Assembly (NCBI GenBank): GCA_032871835.1
Contig: CM065296.1
Span: forward strand, 17,828,501 to 17,892,500
DNA: 64,000 bases
Source: Dipteronia dyeriana
Lineage: Eukaryota > Streptophyta > Magnoliopsida > Sapindales > Sapindaceae
Direction of reading: 5' to 3'
Within the stretch, counting starts at the first letter, position 1. Each line of letters begins with the position of its first letter. Made by a program: the position numbers and the translations under genes. Below are positions 37,101 to 47,892 of this stretch, piece after piece. The notes under the pieces are model-generated. The model was not told where the DNA came from. It worked only from the letters and a program-made list of their open reading frames with translations, and did not search any database.

Positions 37101-38094
37101 TATTCCGTTTGCGGGTCTTAATCCGCGTGCCACTATACATATACAAATAAAACTTATCATAACAAGCTTCTCCATAAAGGTCAGTTACCATATTTCATGT
37201 AAGTTCCAGATACGTAACCAAAGCATATACAGTTATTATTGAGACCTCAAAAGGAATTAAAAAAAAAGAACTTACCCAAGAGTGGGTCTCTCCTTCGAGC
37301 TGTAAGCATCAACATCAAGATCCAACAAAAAAGTAAGAAACATAAAAAGTTCATCAGTAGTTAATCGATATATTCAGGAAATCACAAACAACACAAATTG
37401 TAACAAAATGATTGACAAAGCCCTTTCGTTTTCTTTTCTTTTTTATTCAAAAGTGAAAGATTGAAAACAGCTTCATCAAGCTTCTTTCTTTTTAATCAGT
37501 AATCAATCAACATATCCAAGAAATCAACAAACAACTCAATTAGTAAAAAATGATTGAGAGCTTTCTCCTTTTCTTTTCTTCCATTAAAGTTCAAGATTAA
37601 AAAACCCACTCTTTCAAAAAGGGGCCTTCCAATCTGAAGCCAAAAATACCCATTTAATAAGAAATCTTCAAAAATTAAAAATTGGTAACTCAAAATCCAC
37701 ACACATGTTTCATAAGTTAAAATCAAATATAGATCAAATCACTAGATTTGTAAGAGAAACCACAATAAATAAAAACATCAAATAAAATCTCAAAAAATTA
37801 CAAGATCAAGTTATTCAACCAAGAAACCTAATTAAATAAACCCAAACACAACCTAAATCGCCGAAAAAAAAAATATCAAAATAGAAAAAAATACAAATAC
37901 AAACACCCTCATCAAAATAAAAAATACTCGTCACCCAGAAAGCAAAATCATGGAAAAACCTACAACAAAATCGATACTTTATAAATTACAACGAAACAAA
38001 TCTGTAACAATAAACAAATCAAAAAAATCAAAAAACCAAATCCCAAAATAAACAAAAATTAAAGAAATAGAGAGACTGAGAGAGGTCACCTCAT
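31110..38094 (-). CDS. W2-domain eIF5-mimic protein (BZW/5MP family)
   Basis: Coding exons are 38094-38090 (only ATGAG), 37299-37276, 37132-37027, 36937-36869, 34824-34331, 33552-33291, 31824-31616 and 31176-31110. Phases agree and give 411 residues. Residues 10-40 are basic (TRIKTRKRNIAAPLDPAAFA). The middle is an all-helical HEAT-like region (KILRRRPFLIKNLENVTRRF, FTALAFSQKLSGLPPETVF). The C-terminal W2 domain (about 240-411) has the two acidic/aromatic boxes, LYDQDVLAEDTILYW and a final WLEEAEEEE. Family knowledge: such proteins bind eIF2 and the scanning ribosome in the cytosol and compete with eIF5, tuning start-codon choice. A role in plants is inferred only. Intron 4 begins with GC rather than GT and contains a MITE. 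No coding damage is seen. Confidence 0.94.
32362..32455. repeat. 47-bp tandem duplication in intron 6 of W2-domain gene
   Basis: Units 32362-32408 and 32409-32455, beginning ACCGACTGTACTC, differ at two positions. Confidence 0.92.
33185..33263. repeat. 48-bp tandem duplication just inside intron 6 of W2-domain gene
   Basis: A 31-base block starting GAATGAAAAAAGCAGAAGG recurs with a period of 48 (33185 and 33233). It ends about 25 bases from the 5' splice site of intron 6 at 33290. Confidence 0.9.
34825..36868 (-). other. Non-canonical GC-AG intron (intron 4 of W2-domain gene)
   Basis: The exon ends TTTGAG and the intron starts GCAAGA; it ends AAATGCAG before GTTGTTTTCAC. The encoded join FFE-VVFTGG matches the conserved family sequence, and no GT alternative keeps the frame. 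The intron is 2,044 bp and hosts a MITE. Confidence 0.85.
35118..35826. mobile_element. Tourist-like MITE (PIF/Harbinger type, 709 bp)
   Basis: The terminal inverted repeats are GGCTCAGTTTGGTATTG and its complement with one mismatch, flanked by TTA on both sides (35115-35117 and 35827-35829). A three-base TTA duplication and GG-starting ends fit PIF/Harbinger. The subterminal parts (repeated AAAGCA, TTTTACCAAAC) are AT-rich and there is no transposase. It lies in the GC-AG intron. A decayed relative is at 43701-44369. Confidence 0.85.
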
Positions 38095-39679
38095 AAACCA
38101 AGACGAAAAGGGATCAAAAGAAAGGAGAGTCTCTCCTTGCGATTAAAGAGAGAATTCGAAATACGCGAGAAAAAGAAAAAAAAGAGCGAGAAAATGAGAG
38201 TAAAATCGTGTTGGGACAGAGATATTATATTTATATATACATCCATGGTCAAGGTACTTCAAATTTTGACGTTGATTTATTTTTCATTTATTTTTTCCTT
38301 CGAAAAAGAATGAAGTCACAGATTAAATTCAAATTTTAAACATAAATAAATAAATATAATATTATTTACTTTTTATTTTTTTTAATTATAAAAAAAATGA
38401 CAAAAAGAAAAAGGGAAAGACTTGAAAGGCTTCGTCTACAGGATTAACTGAAAACTATTACAAATTGAAATATTAATTTTTTTACATTTTATTTAATATT
38501 ATTATAATTATAAACAAATTGATAAAATAATTAATCAATATATTTTTTTTATTGTAATTTTTAAATTAATTAAAAGTAACACATCATAAATTACTAAAAA
38601 AAATCAAACAATCAATTAATCAAAACTAAACTATTAAATTATAAATAACTGTTATTTTAATAAATATAAATAACAGTAATAAAAATAAAAAAAATAAAAA
38701 AATAAAGGATTATAAATCGGTTAAGAAAAAAAAAGGAAGAAGATTGAAAATAAGATGTGGAAAAGGATCGAAGAAGGAGAATGATAGGAGAATGAGAAAC
38801 ATTGGAGAACGAGAAGAAGAGGATCAGAGAAGAAGAAAAAGAGGACCGAAGAAGAAAAAAGTTCGGAGAAGAAGAAGAGGTTTGGAGAAGAAGAAAATGA
38901 GGATCGGAAAAGAAAGAAGAAAAAAAAAAGTAAAAACAAATTTAAAAAAAAAATGTGAAAAAAAAACAAAAATAAAGAAAATATGTATTTTGTGTTTTTT
39001 AAAATTTTCACTATTAACATTAATTTTGTTTTTCATTTTTTGAAAATAAAATAAAAAACGGTTAACGAACGTGAATTTGAAATCGTTTTTGAAAAACAAA
39101 AATGAAAACGAAATGAAAAACAACTACATGACGGGACCTTAATAATTTTCTTGATATGTATTTCCGGTTATCATTGGTTGGGTGTTTATTTTTTATTTAA
39201 AAAAAAAACAATATTGTTCTTTTATATGATTAGTGAACAAATTTGAAGTTTTAGTTTATAGAGACGACTTGACAATAGAAACTTAAATAACATGTTTTTT
39301 TTTCTCAAAGGCTAGAATGTTTAACTTGAACTACTCATTATATATTGTTATTTATTATGATTCGAAGTACTAAAAATAAATATTTTCATAAATCTGAAAC
39401 CAAAATTAATTAAATATTAATAATATTTTATATAAAAAAAATTGATTGATAACAATTAGGAGAATATTTTATAAAAATATTAAGTTCATATAACTCAAAA
39501 TTAAATATATTAATTTTAATTAATAAAAAATAATTAAAACTAATGTACAAAACAATGAATTTATTAGCTATATATGAAGATTGGATATTAGTAGAATTTA
39601 TAATTAAAATAAAATTGGAAATATAATCAATTTAAGAGGATTGTTTTGGAATAAAATAGTTTAAACACAATTAAGTGAT
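38095..39679. promoter_or_regulatory. Upstream region of W2-domain gene and AT/purine-rich intergenic DNA
   Basis: The first 150 bases hold the 5' UTR and a minus-strand TATATATAAATATAA block at about 38225-38245, about 130-150 bases upstream of the ATG, a plausible TATA region. Further right, 38725-38960 is an almost pure purine stretch (AAGAAG, GAGGAT and GGAGAAG words). The rest is extremely AT-rich. The long ORFs across the purine stretch are low-complexity artefacts. Confidence 0.45.
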
Positions 39680-41610
39680 TTTCTGCCCCCACAACTATTG
39701 ATGTCATTTTTACTTCTTCTAGTTGTCGTGTGCATGATCCGTAAATGGGGCAGACACTTAGGATAGGCCGTAAAGTTGGACGCTTGTTTGAGCTTATTAG
39801 TCTTCATCTACCTTCTCGAGTCTTCTCACCTTATCAGTCTACTGCTTCCGTTTCTTCATTAAGTCTTTGGCACTCACGGTTAGGTCATGTTTCATTTAGT
39901 CGTTTGCGTTCTTTAATAAATAGTGGACATTTCTGTAACTGATGAACATGTTGATTGCTTATCATGTCAACTTGCAAAACAAACTGCTTTACCTTTTAAT
40001 AATAGTGATTGTGTTTCTCATACGCCTTTCGATTTGGTTCATTCTGATGTTTGGGGACCCTCACCCACCACTACTATGAGGGGATCTAGATACTTTATTA
40101 TTTTTGTTGATGATTATCCCGATATACATGGCTTTATCTTAAGCATAATAGGTCCGAGTTTCCAAAAACTTACTGTGATTTTGTTATAATGATTAGAACT
40201 CAGTTTTCTCAATTTATCAAAAAAAATCGTACTGATAATGCCATGGGGTATATGGATGCAACATTTTTAAATTTCTTAAGTCAAAATGGAACCATTTGTC
40301 ATCGATCATGTCTTGGAACATCCCAACAAAATGGGCGTGCTGAACGTAAACATCGACACATACTTGAAATTGTCTGTGCACTTCTTATCTCTTCTTCATG
40401 TCCTGAACGTTTTTAGAGGGAAGCTGTATTGACTGCAATATGCACACGATTAATTGTGTTCCCTCCCTAGTCATACAAAAGCAAACACCTTATGAACGAC
40501 TTTATGGCACACCTCCAAATTATCAAAATCTTAAAGGTTTTGGATGTGCATGTTTCATTCTTCTTTAACCTCATGAATGTACCAAGTTAGAACCACATGC
40601 TCGTTTATGTTGTTTTCTTGGATACGACATTGAACATAAAGGTTATATATGTTGGGATCCTATCTCGAATCGTCTTCATATCTCTCGTCATGTTACCTTT
40701 TCGAAACAAAAAATGTTTTCATCCATATCAAATTTTCACATGTCACACACTTCACCTAATAGATTTTTCGTAGATACCGCTATTTCTCTGTTTCCTGATG
40801 ACATTGATCCATGTACATCATTTGAGGCTCAAACAGGTGCTTCTAACAATATCTTCCCAACTCCAGAGTTGTCTGACTCGTCTATTGATCTTGTACTATA
40901 GTCATCTCATTCTTCTGCATCTCTTATTCGTCGATCAAATCGAGTAAGGGAACCATCAGTCGAACTTTGAGATTTTCATTGTTTTTTCCGCTATTCTTTC
41001 CTTATATGAGACTTAATCTTATATAGAGGTCAGTTCTAACCCTGTTTTACAGCAAGCTATGGCGGAAGAATTACAGGCTCTAGAAAAGACTCACACTTAG
41101 GATTTGGTTGATCTTCTTTCGAACAAAACGGTAGTGGGGTGCAAATGGGTATATAAGATCCAAACTAAATCTAATGGTTCTATTGAGTGATATAAAGCAT
41201 GTCTTGTAGCAAAGGGTTTTACACAATAATATGGGATTGATAACGATGGGACATTCACTCCAGTTGCTAGACTTACCTTTGTTCGGAGCTTATTAGTAGT
41301 TGTTGTAGTACGACAATGGAAATTATTTCAGATGGATGTAAAGAATGCTTTTTTTAATAGTGATCTCACTAAGGAGGTATACATGAAACCTCCCCTAGGG
41401 TATGTACATCCTCCACACAAGGTGTGCAGTCTCCGTTGAGCATTGTATGGTCTTAAACAAGCTCATAAGGCATGGTTTGCAAAATTCTCTACCATTGTTA
41501 GGCAATTTGGTGTCACATCTAGCTCTTATGATTTTGCATTATTTCTTTGCAAGACTGACCATGGTTGTATCTTCTTGCTACTTTATGATATATTTCCTAT
41601 ATGATATATG
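39680..41610 (+). pseudogene. Ty1/copia pol fragment (GAG-pre-integrase, integrase, partial RT)
   Basis: It begins within the region before integrase (SSLSLWHSRLGHVSFSRLRSL) and continues with the CLSCQLAKQT zinc region, HSDVWGPSPTTTMRGSRYF, GTSQQNGRAERKHRHILE and RT blocks (GCKWVYKIQTKSNGSIE, LVAKGFTQ, MDVKNAFFNSDLTKEVYM, YGLKQAHKAWFAKF). It stops just where the YVDD motif should come, at the join with a LINE fragment. There are numerous stops. No LTRs are recognised at either end. Confidence 0.85.
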
Positions 41611-42302
41611 ATATATCTCCTATATGATGTATATGGTGCATTTCTTATTCGTTTATGTTTTGAATCTCTTGTATAGACTATGTATAGGATTCATACCGTA
41701 CAGAATAATTATTCAGAGAAATACAATTCTTTCTCAAATTATATCAAGGTGGAGGAATGGCTCCGGTATAAAAATTTACATGGACAAATGGATTCCAATG
41801 CCTTCCACTTTTAAAATCCTCTCCCCTCTAAATGATATATTTCCTATATGATATATCTCCTATATGATGTATATGGTGCATTTCTTATTAGTTCCTGTTT
41901 TGAATCTCTTGTATAGACTATGTATAGGATTCATACTGTACAGAATAATTATTAAGAGAAATACAATTCTTTCTCAAATTATATCAAGGTGGAGGAATGG
42001 CTCCGGTATAAAAATTTACATGGACAAATGGATTCCAATGCCTTCCACTTTTAAAATCCTATCCCCTCTAAATGATATATTATATATCTCCTATATGATG
42101 TATATGGTGCATTTCTTATTAGTTCCTATTTTGAATCTCTTGTATAGACTATGTATAGGATTCATACTGTACAGAATAATTATTAAGAGAAATACAATTC
42201 TTTCTCAAATTATATCAAGATGGAGGAATGGCTCTGGTATAAAAATTTACATGGACAAATGGATTCCAATGCCTTCCACTTTTAAAATCCTCTCTCCTCA
42301 AA
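41611..42302 (+). repeat. Three tandem copies of a 231-240-bp LINE segment
   Basis: Units start at 41611, 41851 and 42082. Each contains the same coding block (SQIISRWRNGSGIKIYMDKW) and differs by only a few bases. The join sequences are short ATATGATATAT runs also present at the copia/LINE border, suggesting slippage at microhomology. Confidence 0.93.
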
Positions 42303-43583
42303 AGATAGATATGGATTCTACGGTTGATAGCTTGGTTTCTCCTTTTGGGGGATGGGATGTGCAACTTATTAAGAGACACTTCATCATGAGTCATGTGGAT
42401 AATATCCTCAAATTTCCTATTACCTGATTCTATCACTTGGCACTACGAAGGCAAGGGAAATTATACGGCCAAGAGTGGATACTGGTTGTGCCATTCTATG
42501 GAGGCTAAGTCCTATCCTTCTAGTAATTCTAGGCTGGTAAAGTGGTGGACATGTATGTTGAAGCTAAAGATTCCTTTGAAGGTTCAAGTATTTGTGTGGA
42601 AAACTTGTCAAGATTGGATTCCTACTATGTCTAACTTGACTTGGATGGGTATCAAGGCTGATAACAGATGTTTGAGATGTGAAAACTCAGAGGAGTTGAC
42701 CCTTCGTGCTCTCTGGCAATGTCAAAAGCTGTGGAAGATCAGAGCTGGTTGGCATTCTAAGAAAGCTAGCAATAGATGACAGACTGGTAAGTTTTTGACT
42801 TCATTCTTGATTACACATACCTCTTGGATAACGATGATTTGTGCTTGTTCTACATTGTAATCTGAATAGTTTGGTCGATCTGAAGTTCCCTTCTTCATGG
42901 CTCTAGGCACCAGGAAGTTTGTAGTGTGGTTGATTGGAGCACTAACTTTAGAGATGAGTACCAACATATTAATGATGATAAGAAGCTAAAGACTGTGTGT
43001 GATAAGGGGGTGGGAATCAAATGGATTCTGTCAAAACCTGGAGAAAATAAGATGAACTGTAAAGCTATGCTGGACAACGTTAACGGTCGTATCGGTTTTG
43101 GGATTGTCATCTGTGACGCGTCGGGCTTTGTTTTGGCCTCTTGTTCGCAAAGAGTGGATGTGAATTATAGTACCAAAACTGCGAAAGCTATGGCTATTTC
43201 AAAGGTATCCTTTTTGGTATTGATTGTGGGTTGGTGCCTTTCTACATTGAATTGGATGAGATTGTGATTGTGAATTGGATTAAAAATGGTAGTCATTTGG
43301 AGTCTTGAGTGTGGAGGCATTCTTGCTGATATTTCTGGGATTATTTTGGGTTGGAATAATGTGGGTATTAAGCGCGTCTTGAAGAAAGCCAATCTTGTAG
43401 CTCGTGGGTTGGCTAAGTGTGCTTTGTCTCTGGAGGAAGATGCGTTTTGGATAGAGGAGTTCCCGCCTTGTATTAGAACTGATGTCGAAGCTGATTTGGT
43501 TTCCTAGTTGATGGGTTCGGTTTTTCCCTTTGGCATTCTTTTGTATCTGTGTATTTCTGCCCGGCTGTCAAACAAAAAAAATT
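41611..43583 (+). pseudogene. 5'-truncated LINE: zinc-binding RT domain and RNase H
   Basis: After the triplicated block come WHYEGKGNYTAKSGYWL, LKIPLKVQVFVWKTCQDWIP and CLRCENSEEL, the reverse-transcriptase zinc-binding region of plant LINEs. An RNase H-like domain follows (GRIGFGIVICDASGFVLASC ... KKANLVARGLAKCAL). The element ends in a short A-run (CAAACAAAAAAAATTC, about 43572-43583). Several frameshifts and stops occur. It belongs to the same broad group as the LINE at 22240 but is a different copy. Confidence 0.85.
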
Positions 43584-43700
43584 CAGCAAAGCAACAAGTC
43601 ATGATTTCTAGCTTTTTTATTTTAAGTTTTTTCTTTTAGTATTATTAAGTTTTTTTTTTTTACTCATCAAGTGATAAGTGAAAAAAAAAACAAAAAAAAG

Positions 43701-44369
43701 GGTTAGTTTGTCATTGTTGTGCTATAGTGGAATTGCTTTTGGTTTTGCTGTGGAGAAAATTGCATTTGGATTTACTGTTGGAAGAATCATCTGAGTATTT
43801 GGTAAACTGATTTTTAAAAATACCGTGAGAACCAAAAGCAATTTCATTGTGTCTGGTAAACTGTAAGTAAAAAGTGTTCTGACTGTGTAAAATTACTGGA
43901 AATGACATAAATGAATATTGAAGACATTTTGAAAATGAATAACTTTTTTTATTTTTTGTGTAACCATAAACATGTTATAAAATAAATAAATAGTTTGTTT
44001 TATTTTTGTGACCGTAATACATTATTACTTTTTTTTTATCTATTGCCATATATATATATTGCATATATATCAAGAAAACTCTTTTGATTTCTTCCATAAA
44101 TATTTATAAATAACAAATATGTTTTAAGGAGTTTACGAGATTATAAAATTGAAATGGACAATAAAAGATCCAAAATAAATAGCTTCTCAAAACTGTTGTT
44201 GGGGAAGCAACTTTCTAAAAGCTATAAAAAATAGCTTTCTCAAAACTAATGTTGGGGAAACAAAAAATGACCAAAAGCACGTCCCTGGAATTTTACCAAA
44301 CAACTTAGGCCCAGTTCGAATTCACCTTTGGTCACAAAAGCAGTTTAGGAAGCACTCCCAAACCGGGCC
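43701..44369. mobile_element. Decayed copy of the 35118 MITE family
   Basis: It aligns with the MITE at 35118-35826 over most of its length (TTTGGTAAACTGATTTT-AAAA, AAAGCAATTTCA-TGTGT, GACCAAAAGCAC, CCCAAACCGGGCC at the right end). The terminal repeats have drifted and no clear target duplication is left. The stretch TAGCTTTCTCAAAACT... is locally duplicated near 44180-44260. Confidence 0.75.
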
Positions 44370-44402
44370 AAACAAATTGACCCTTATATTCATATATTTT
44401 TT

Positions 44403-45520
44403 ACTTAGGTTATGTTTGAGATTATTTTACCTTTTATAGCTTTGCTTAAAATAATCGGCCGTAATCAGCCGTAGATGTTTGGTAAATTAAATTTTAGAAT
44501 TGTTTTGCTTTTGAGATGATGAAAATTGTATTCGATGAAATGATAAAATATACATCATTAAACCATATTAAAAAAATAATCAATTGTTATAGTAATAAAA
44601 TAATTAAAAATAAAATATCATAAATATAATAAATATGAAATATTACAAGAGTTAAAACTTTAAACTGCCAGAATCCACCTTCGGTGACTGCAACATTGGT
44701 CGCCTCTGGCGTTGGAGGAGGCGTTCCCTTTGCTCACTTCCTGGCTCATCTGTAAGTTAGTGAATGGATGATTTTTAATGTGATTATTCTGTTGAAACTT
44801 GATTTGCATGATAAAGAATTTATTATTTTTATTTATTTATTTTTTTAAGCAATATAAAGAATGTGTTATTACAACTAGGAGAGTGAATAAACGTATAATT
44901 GAGTCCATATATTTTGTAGATGTGTTTAATATGTCAGTTTGGTATTCCTGTAACTTTTATAATAATCACGGCTAGTTGTACTGAAAGAACAATCAGCTGT
45001 GTAGTTAATCAGTAGATGATTGATTAATTATACTTTTTAAAACTATTGTATAGCTCAAAAGCAGTATTGGTAATTTTATTTCAAAAGTATTGAAATCAGT
45101 TACAATGACTAAAAATAGACATGATTTAAGAACCCTATTTCATTTTTTTCATTAATTATATATATTAAATCAATATTAAAGTATAATATTTAAATTAGAA
45201 AAAAAATTCCATGAGAACAATAAAAATATTCTTAAAAGATTTTATAACTCAAGTCAATATTTAATTACAATCTTTAATTTTAATATGAATAAGATATATA
45301 AATGATTGTAATTTGATTTCATAAGAATAATAATGATATTTTGAAATATTCATTAAATGCTAAAATTGATTATTCTATAATCATTATAAAAAGTCTCTAA
45401 ATCAATGTCAAAACTTGTTAGATTATCAATTAATCACTTTTAAAAGTTTTATCAAATATCATTTTATATCAAAATTATAAAATAAATTGATTTAAACTTC
45501 TCATACAAACTGGTCCTAAG
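44403..45520. mobile_element. Possible MITE with an exon-like GC-rich island
   Basis: The outer ends are loosely inverted (ACTTAGG...GTTTG...GA on both sides), but a clean target duplication is missing. Most of it is AT-rich. At 44668-44750 there is an island of about 60% GC, preceded by CTGCCAG and followed by GTAAGT. It is open in one frame and reads PPSVTATLVASGVGGGVPFA. It looks like an exon with both splice sites, perhaps captured from a host gene. I do not recognise the protein. Confidence 0.35.
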
Positions 45521-46291
45521 TTATATAGGTGGTAATTAGGAGTTTAATAACAGACTTTACATACTTGTACGCCTAGAATACTTATGTGACTAATCAGACT
45601 ACTTACAATATAAAAGAAAAAGCCTGCCAACCTTGAAAGGTTGGTTCCTACCGTGGGTGTGTGTACTTGGAGAGGGGTGACTATCCTTGTTTATTGAACA
45701 GTTTTTATTTGATCTTTTTTCACGTGAGTTCTTGAGACAATATTGTTGACGAGATGTTTCTTTGTTGAATTAATAAGGGAAATTATTTATATAAAAAAAT
45801 TGTTGTTGACTGGTTGTGATCTCGAATTTGTAGGATGTACGTAGTTCTAGTCAATGAAGGCCGAATCTTATGCATGAAAGTTATTGTCACATAGAAAGTG
45901 AGGATTACGATACGAAGTCTTGGTGTTTTTACACTAAGTAGATGTGTTTTGGACTATGGGCAAAGATCCCTTGTATGAAATTCATGATCCAAAACAAATC
46001 TTTGAGTGTGAAGACATGTACATTATGCCCACAACGAAAACAATATACTTGGTAGGTCTAGCTCTAGATGGTATCAGAGATGGATTCGCTATCCGAAGTA
46101 GATGATGTAGATTGTGATTGTATTTTGACCTTCACGGGCTCTCAATGGGCGAGATTATCATATTCCACATCTCTAACAAGTGAGGTTTATGAGATGTGTA
46201 TTAGCCTTGGTCTTCTTAGACTAACTAAATATGTTTTAGGCCATAGGTGAATGATGCGTGGGTAAAACACAAAACGAACAATATCTACTTA
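45521..46291. other. Intergenic, no gene recognised
   Basis: AT-rich sequence up to the left end of Tat copy 2. It includes TGGTATCAGAG near 46068, which resembles an initiator-Met primer-binding site, but no LTR end lies next to it. Confidence 0.4.
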
Positions 46292-46992
46292 TGTTGATGA
46301 TGATTTTTGGATAGATCACACGTTGAACAGAAAGTATATAAGATCACACAACTGCAAATTATAAACTACTAAGGAATTAAAGAAAACATGAAGATTTTAC
46401 TTGGTAAAACCTCAAGGTGGGGAAATATCCACAGTTGTCAGTGATGGCGAGAAGAAATTCACTATATTGTAATATTACACACTCAATCTCTCGTGCTTTC
46501 TAAATCTTTTTTTTTTCTCTCTCTCCACCATTTGATGGATATTATTAGGGTATATTTATACATGCATAGAACCCTAATTCGCGCTATACCAGTAAGTGGA
46601 ATTAACATGATTGAGTCATTTTATCCTTTTTTCCCGTTTCATGTTCTTCATGTGTTAGACTTCTTGCCTAATTTGGACTCTGGCATTAATAAAGGAATTC
46701 GCTTCCTTGTCAAAGTGTGCTTCGAGACACCTTATTAGAGTAAGGCTCATTCTGTATGTATTTGATAACATCCACGTGTCGATCTTCTGACCATATACAA
46801 AAACCCGTCCAAACCTTACTCATCTCGACCAAGGGCTTTATCCCGACCATCTTGATAGCCCTGACCGGGTGTTATGAAACCATCTTTGGTTAGCTTAGGA
46901 AGGTTAACTCTTGGTGAAGTGGAGTCTATAATTCCTGTATCCTTGGGTAATTAAGCTGACTCATCATTCTTTAGATATTACGAATAACAACA
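46292..46992 (-). repeat. 3' LTR of Tat copy 2 (701 bp)
   Basis: It starts TGTTGATGATGATTTTTGG and ends CAACA. It shares with the LTR at 8824 the start (GATTTTTGGAT), the hairpin motif, the CTCTCT block, the TATA region and ATAGAACCCTAAT. The five bases outside its left end are ACTTA. Confidence 0.85.
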
Positions 46993-47001
46993 TCCCCTTA
47001 A
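46993..47001 (-). other. Polypurine tract of Tat copy 2
   Basis: The minus strand reads TTAAGGGGA directly before the LTR terminus TGTTG, the site where plus-strand DNA synthesis would start. Confidence 0.65.
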
Positions 47002-47240
47002 ACATACGAGGTCAGATAACTATCACAAGTAGGATGCGTCCGGCTGAGTGTGTTTGATTCATTCTATACTTTTTTTGTCTTGTAGCCCATTAATGTTCTT
47101 TAATGCGCTACAGTTATCAACCGCGCATATTTCAGCTGATGAAATCATTACGCATCTTTTTCAAAATTCAAACGACGCGTGTTTTTCGGTTTTGACGCAC
47201 CTACCCCCCACTTTCGGTTGATGATGCACGTTTTACCTGG

Positions 47241-47264
47241 TGACGTCACTTGCTAGTATATATA
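47241..47264 (+). promoter_or_regulatory. Probable promoter of the Tat antisense gene
   Basis: TGACGTCA (47241-47248), a palindromic plant bZIP-type site, is followed nine bases later by TATATATA (47257-47264). The likely start ATG is at 47396, leaving a leader of about 100 bases. It lies inside the element, 250 bases from the LTR. Function is inferred from arrangement only. Confidence 0.5.
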
Positions 47265-47892
47265 GCTTTTAGGCGTTTTACTTCTCTTTTTGCAACTCGA
47301 TATTCCGCTTTTATCAGAAGACAATCTCTAACTCTTTTTTTCTTTGAACTTCTGCTCTTCCCAAATCTTTCATCCTTTCAGACGCTTTTCAAGGTATGGA
47401 TCTTGTTCTTCACTATCGAGATTTTAAGCTTCTTCTTCGTGTCATCGAGGCTGGTGATAATGAGAATATCGCTAGGCTTGAGTCCATTCTTTGGGGGCAT
47501 ATTCCTTTTTCTTATCAACCCATCGCATTAAATGTGGATTACTCTATAGCTTGCCCAGAGTTTTCCCCCTTCCCTTCTGTTCTCTCTAACTCTGATTCGG
47601 TTGATGTTTGTGTAATTATGTCAAAGCAAGGCAGCTCCAGGCAGACCGCCAGATCCTCTCCTAAAGAGTTTGCACGTGCGGCGATTGATTTGAAAATACC
47701 TTCGTAACTTCTTAAATGAAAGACGTACCACGATAGCGATAAGCTTGAATGCTAAGGTTCAGCGTCGATCGCCCCTGTTCTTTCTATTTGGAGATAAACG
47801 TTGTGGCTGAGGCTGAGCTAGCGAAATTCGAGGACCGATTCGATCTGACCAGTGCTTAAAAACTGTACTGTGGCAGCGATCAGGCTGTATGG

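Noticed and set aside
38721..39123. Two 99-residue frames facing each other
   Set aside because: Low-complexity Lys/Arg/Glu or Phe/Leu/Ser translations of a polypurine stretch.
42722..43392. Minus-strand frames of 71-81 residues
   Set aside because: Opposite-strand shadows of the LINE RNase H region.
46068..46082. TGGTATCAGAG as primer-binding site of another LTR element
   Set aside because: No LTR terminus (CA) lies directly upstream and no gag or LTR pair fits.
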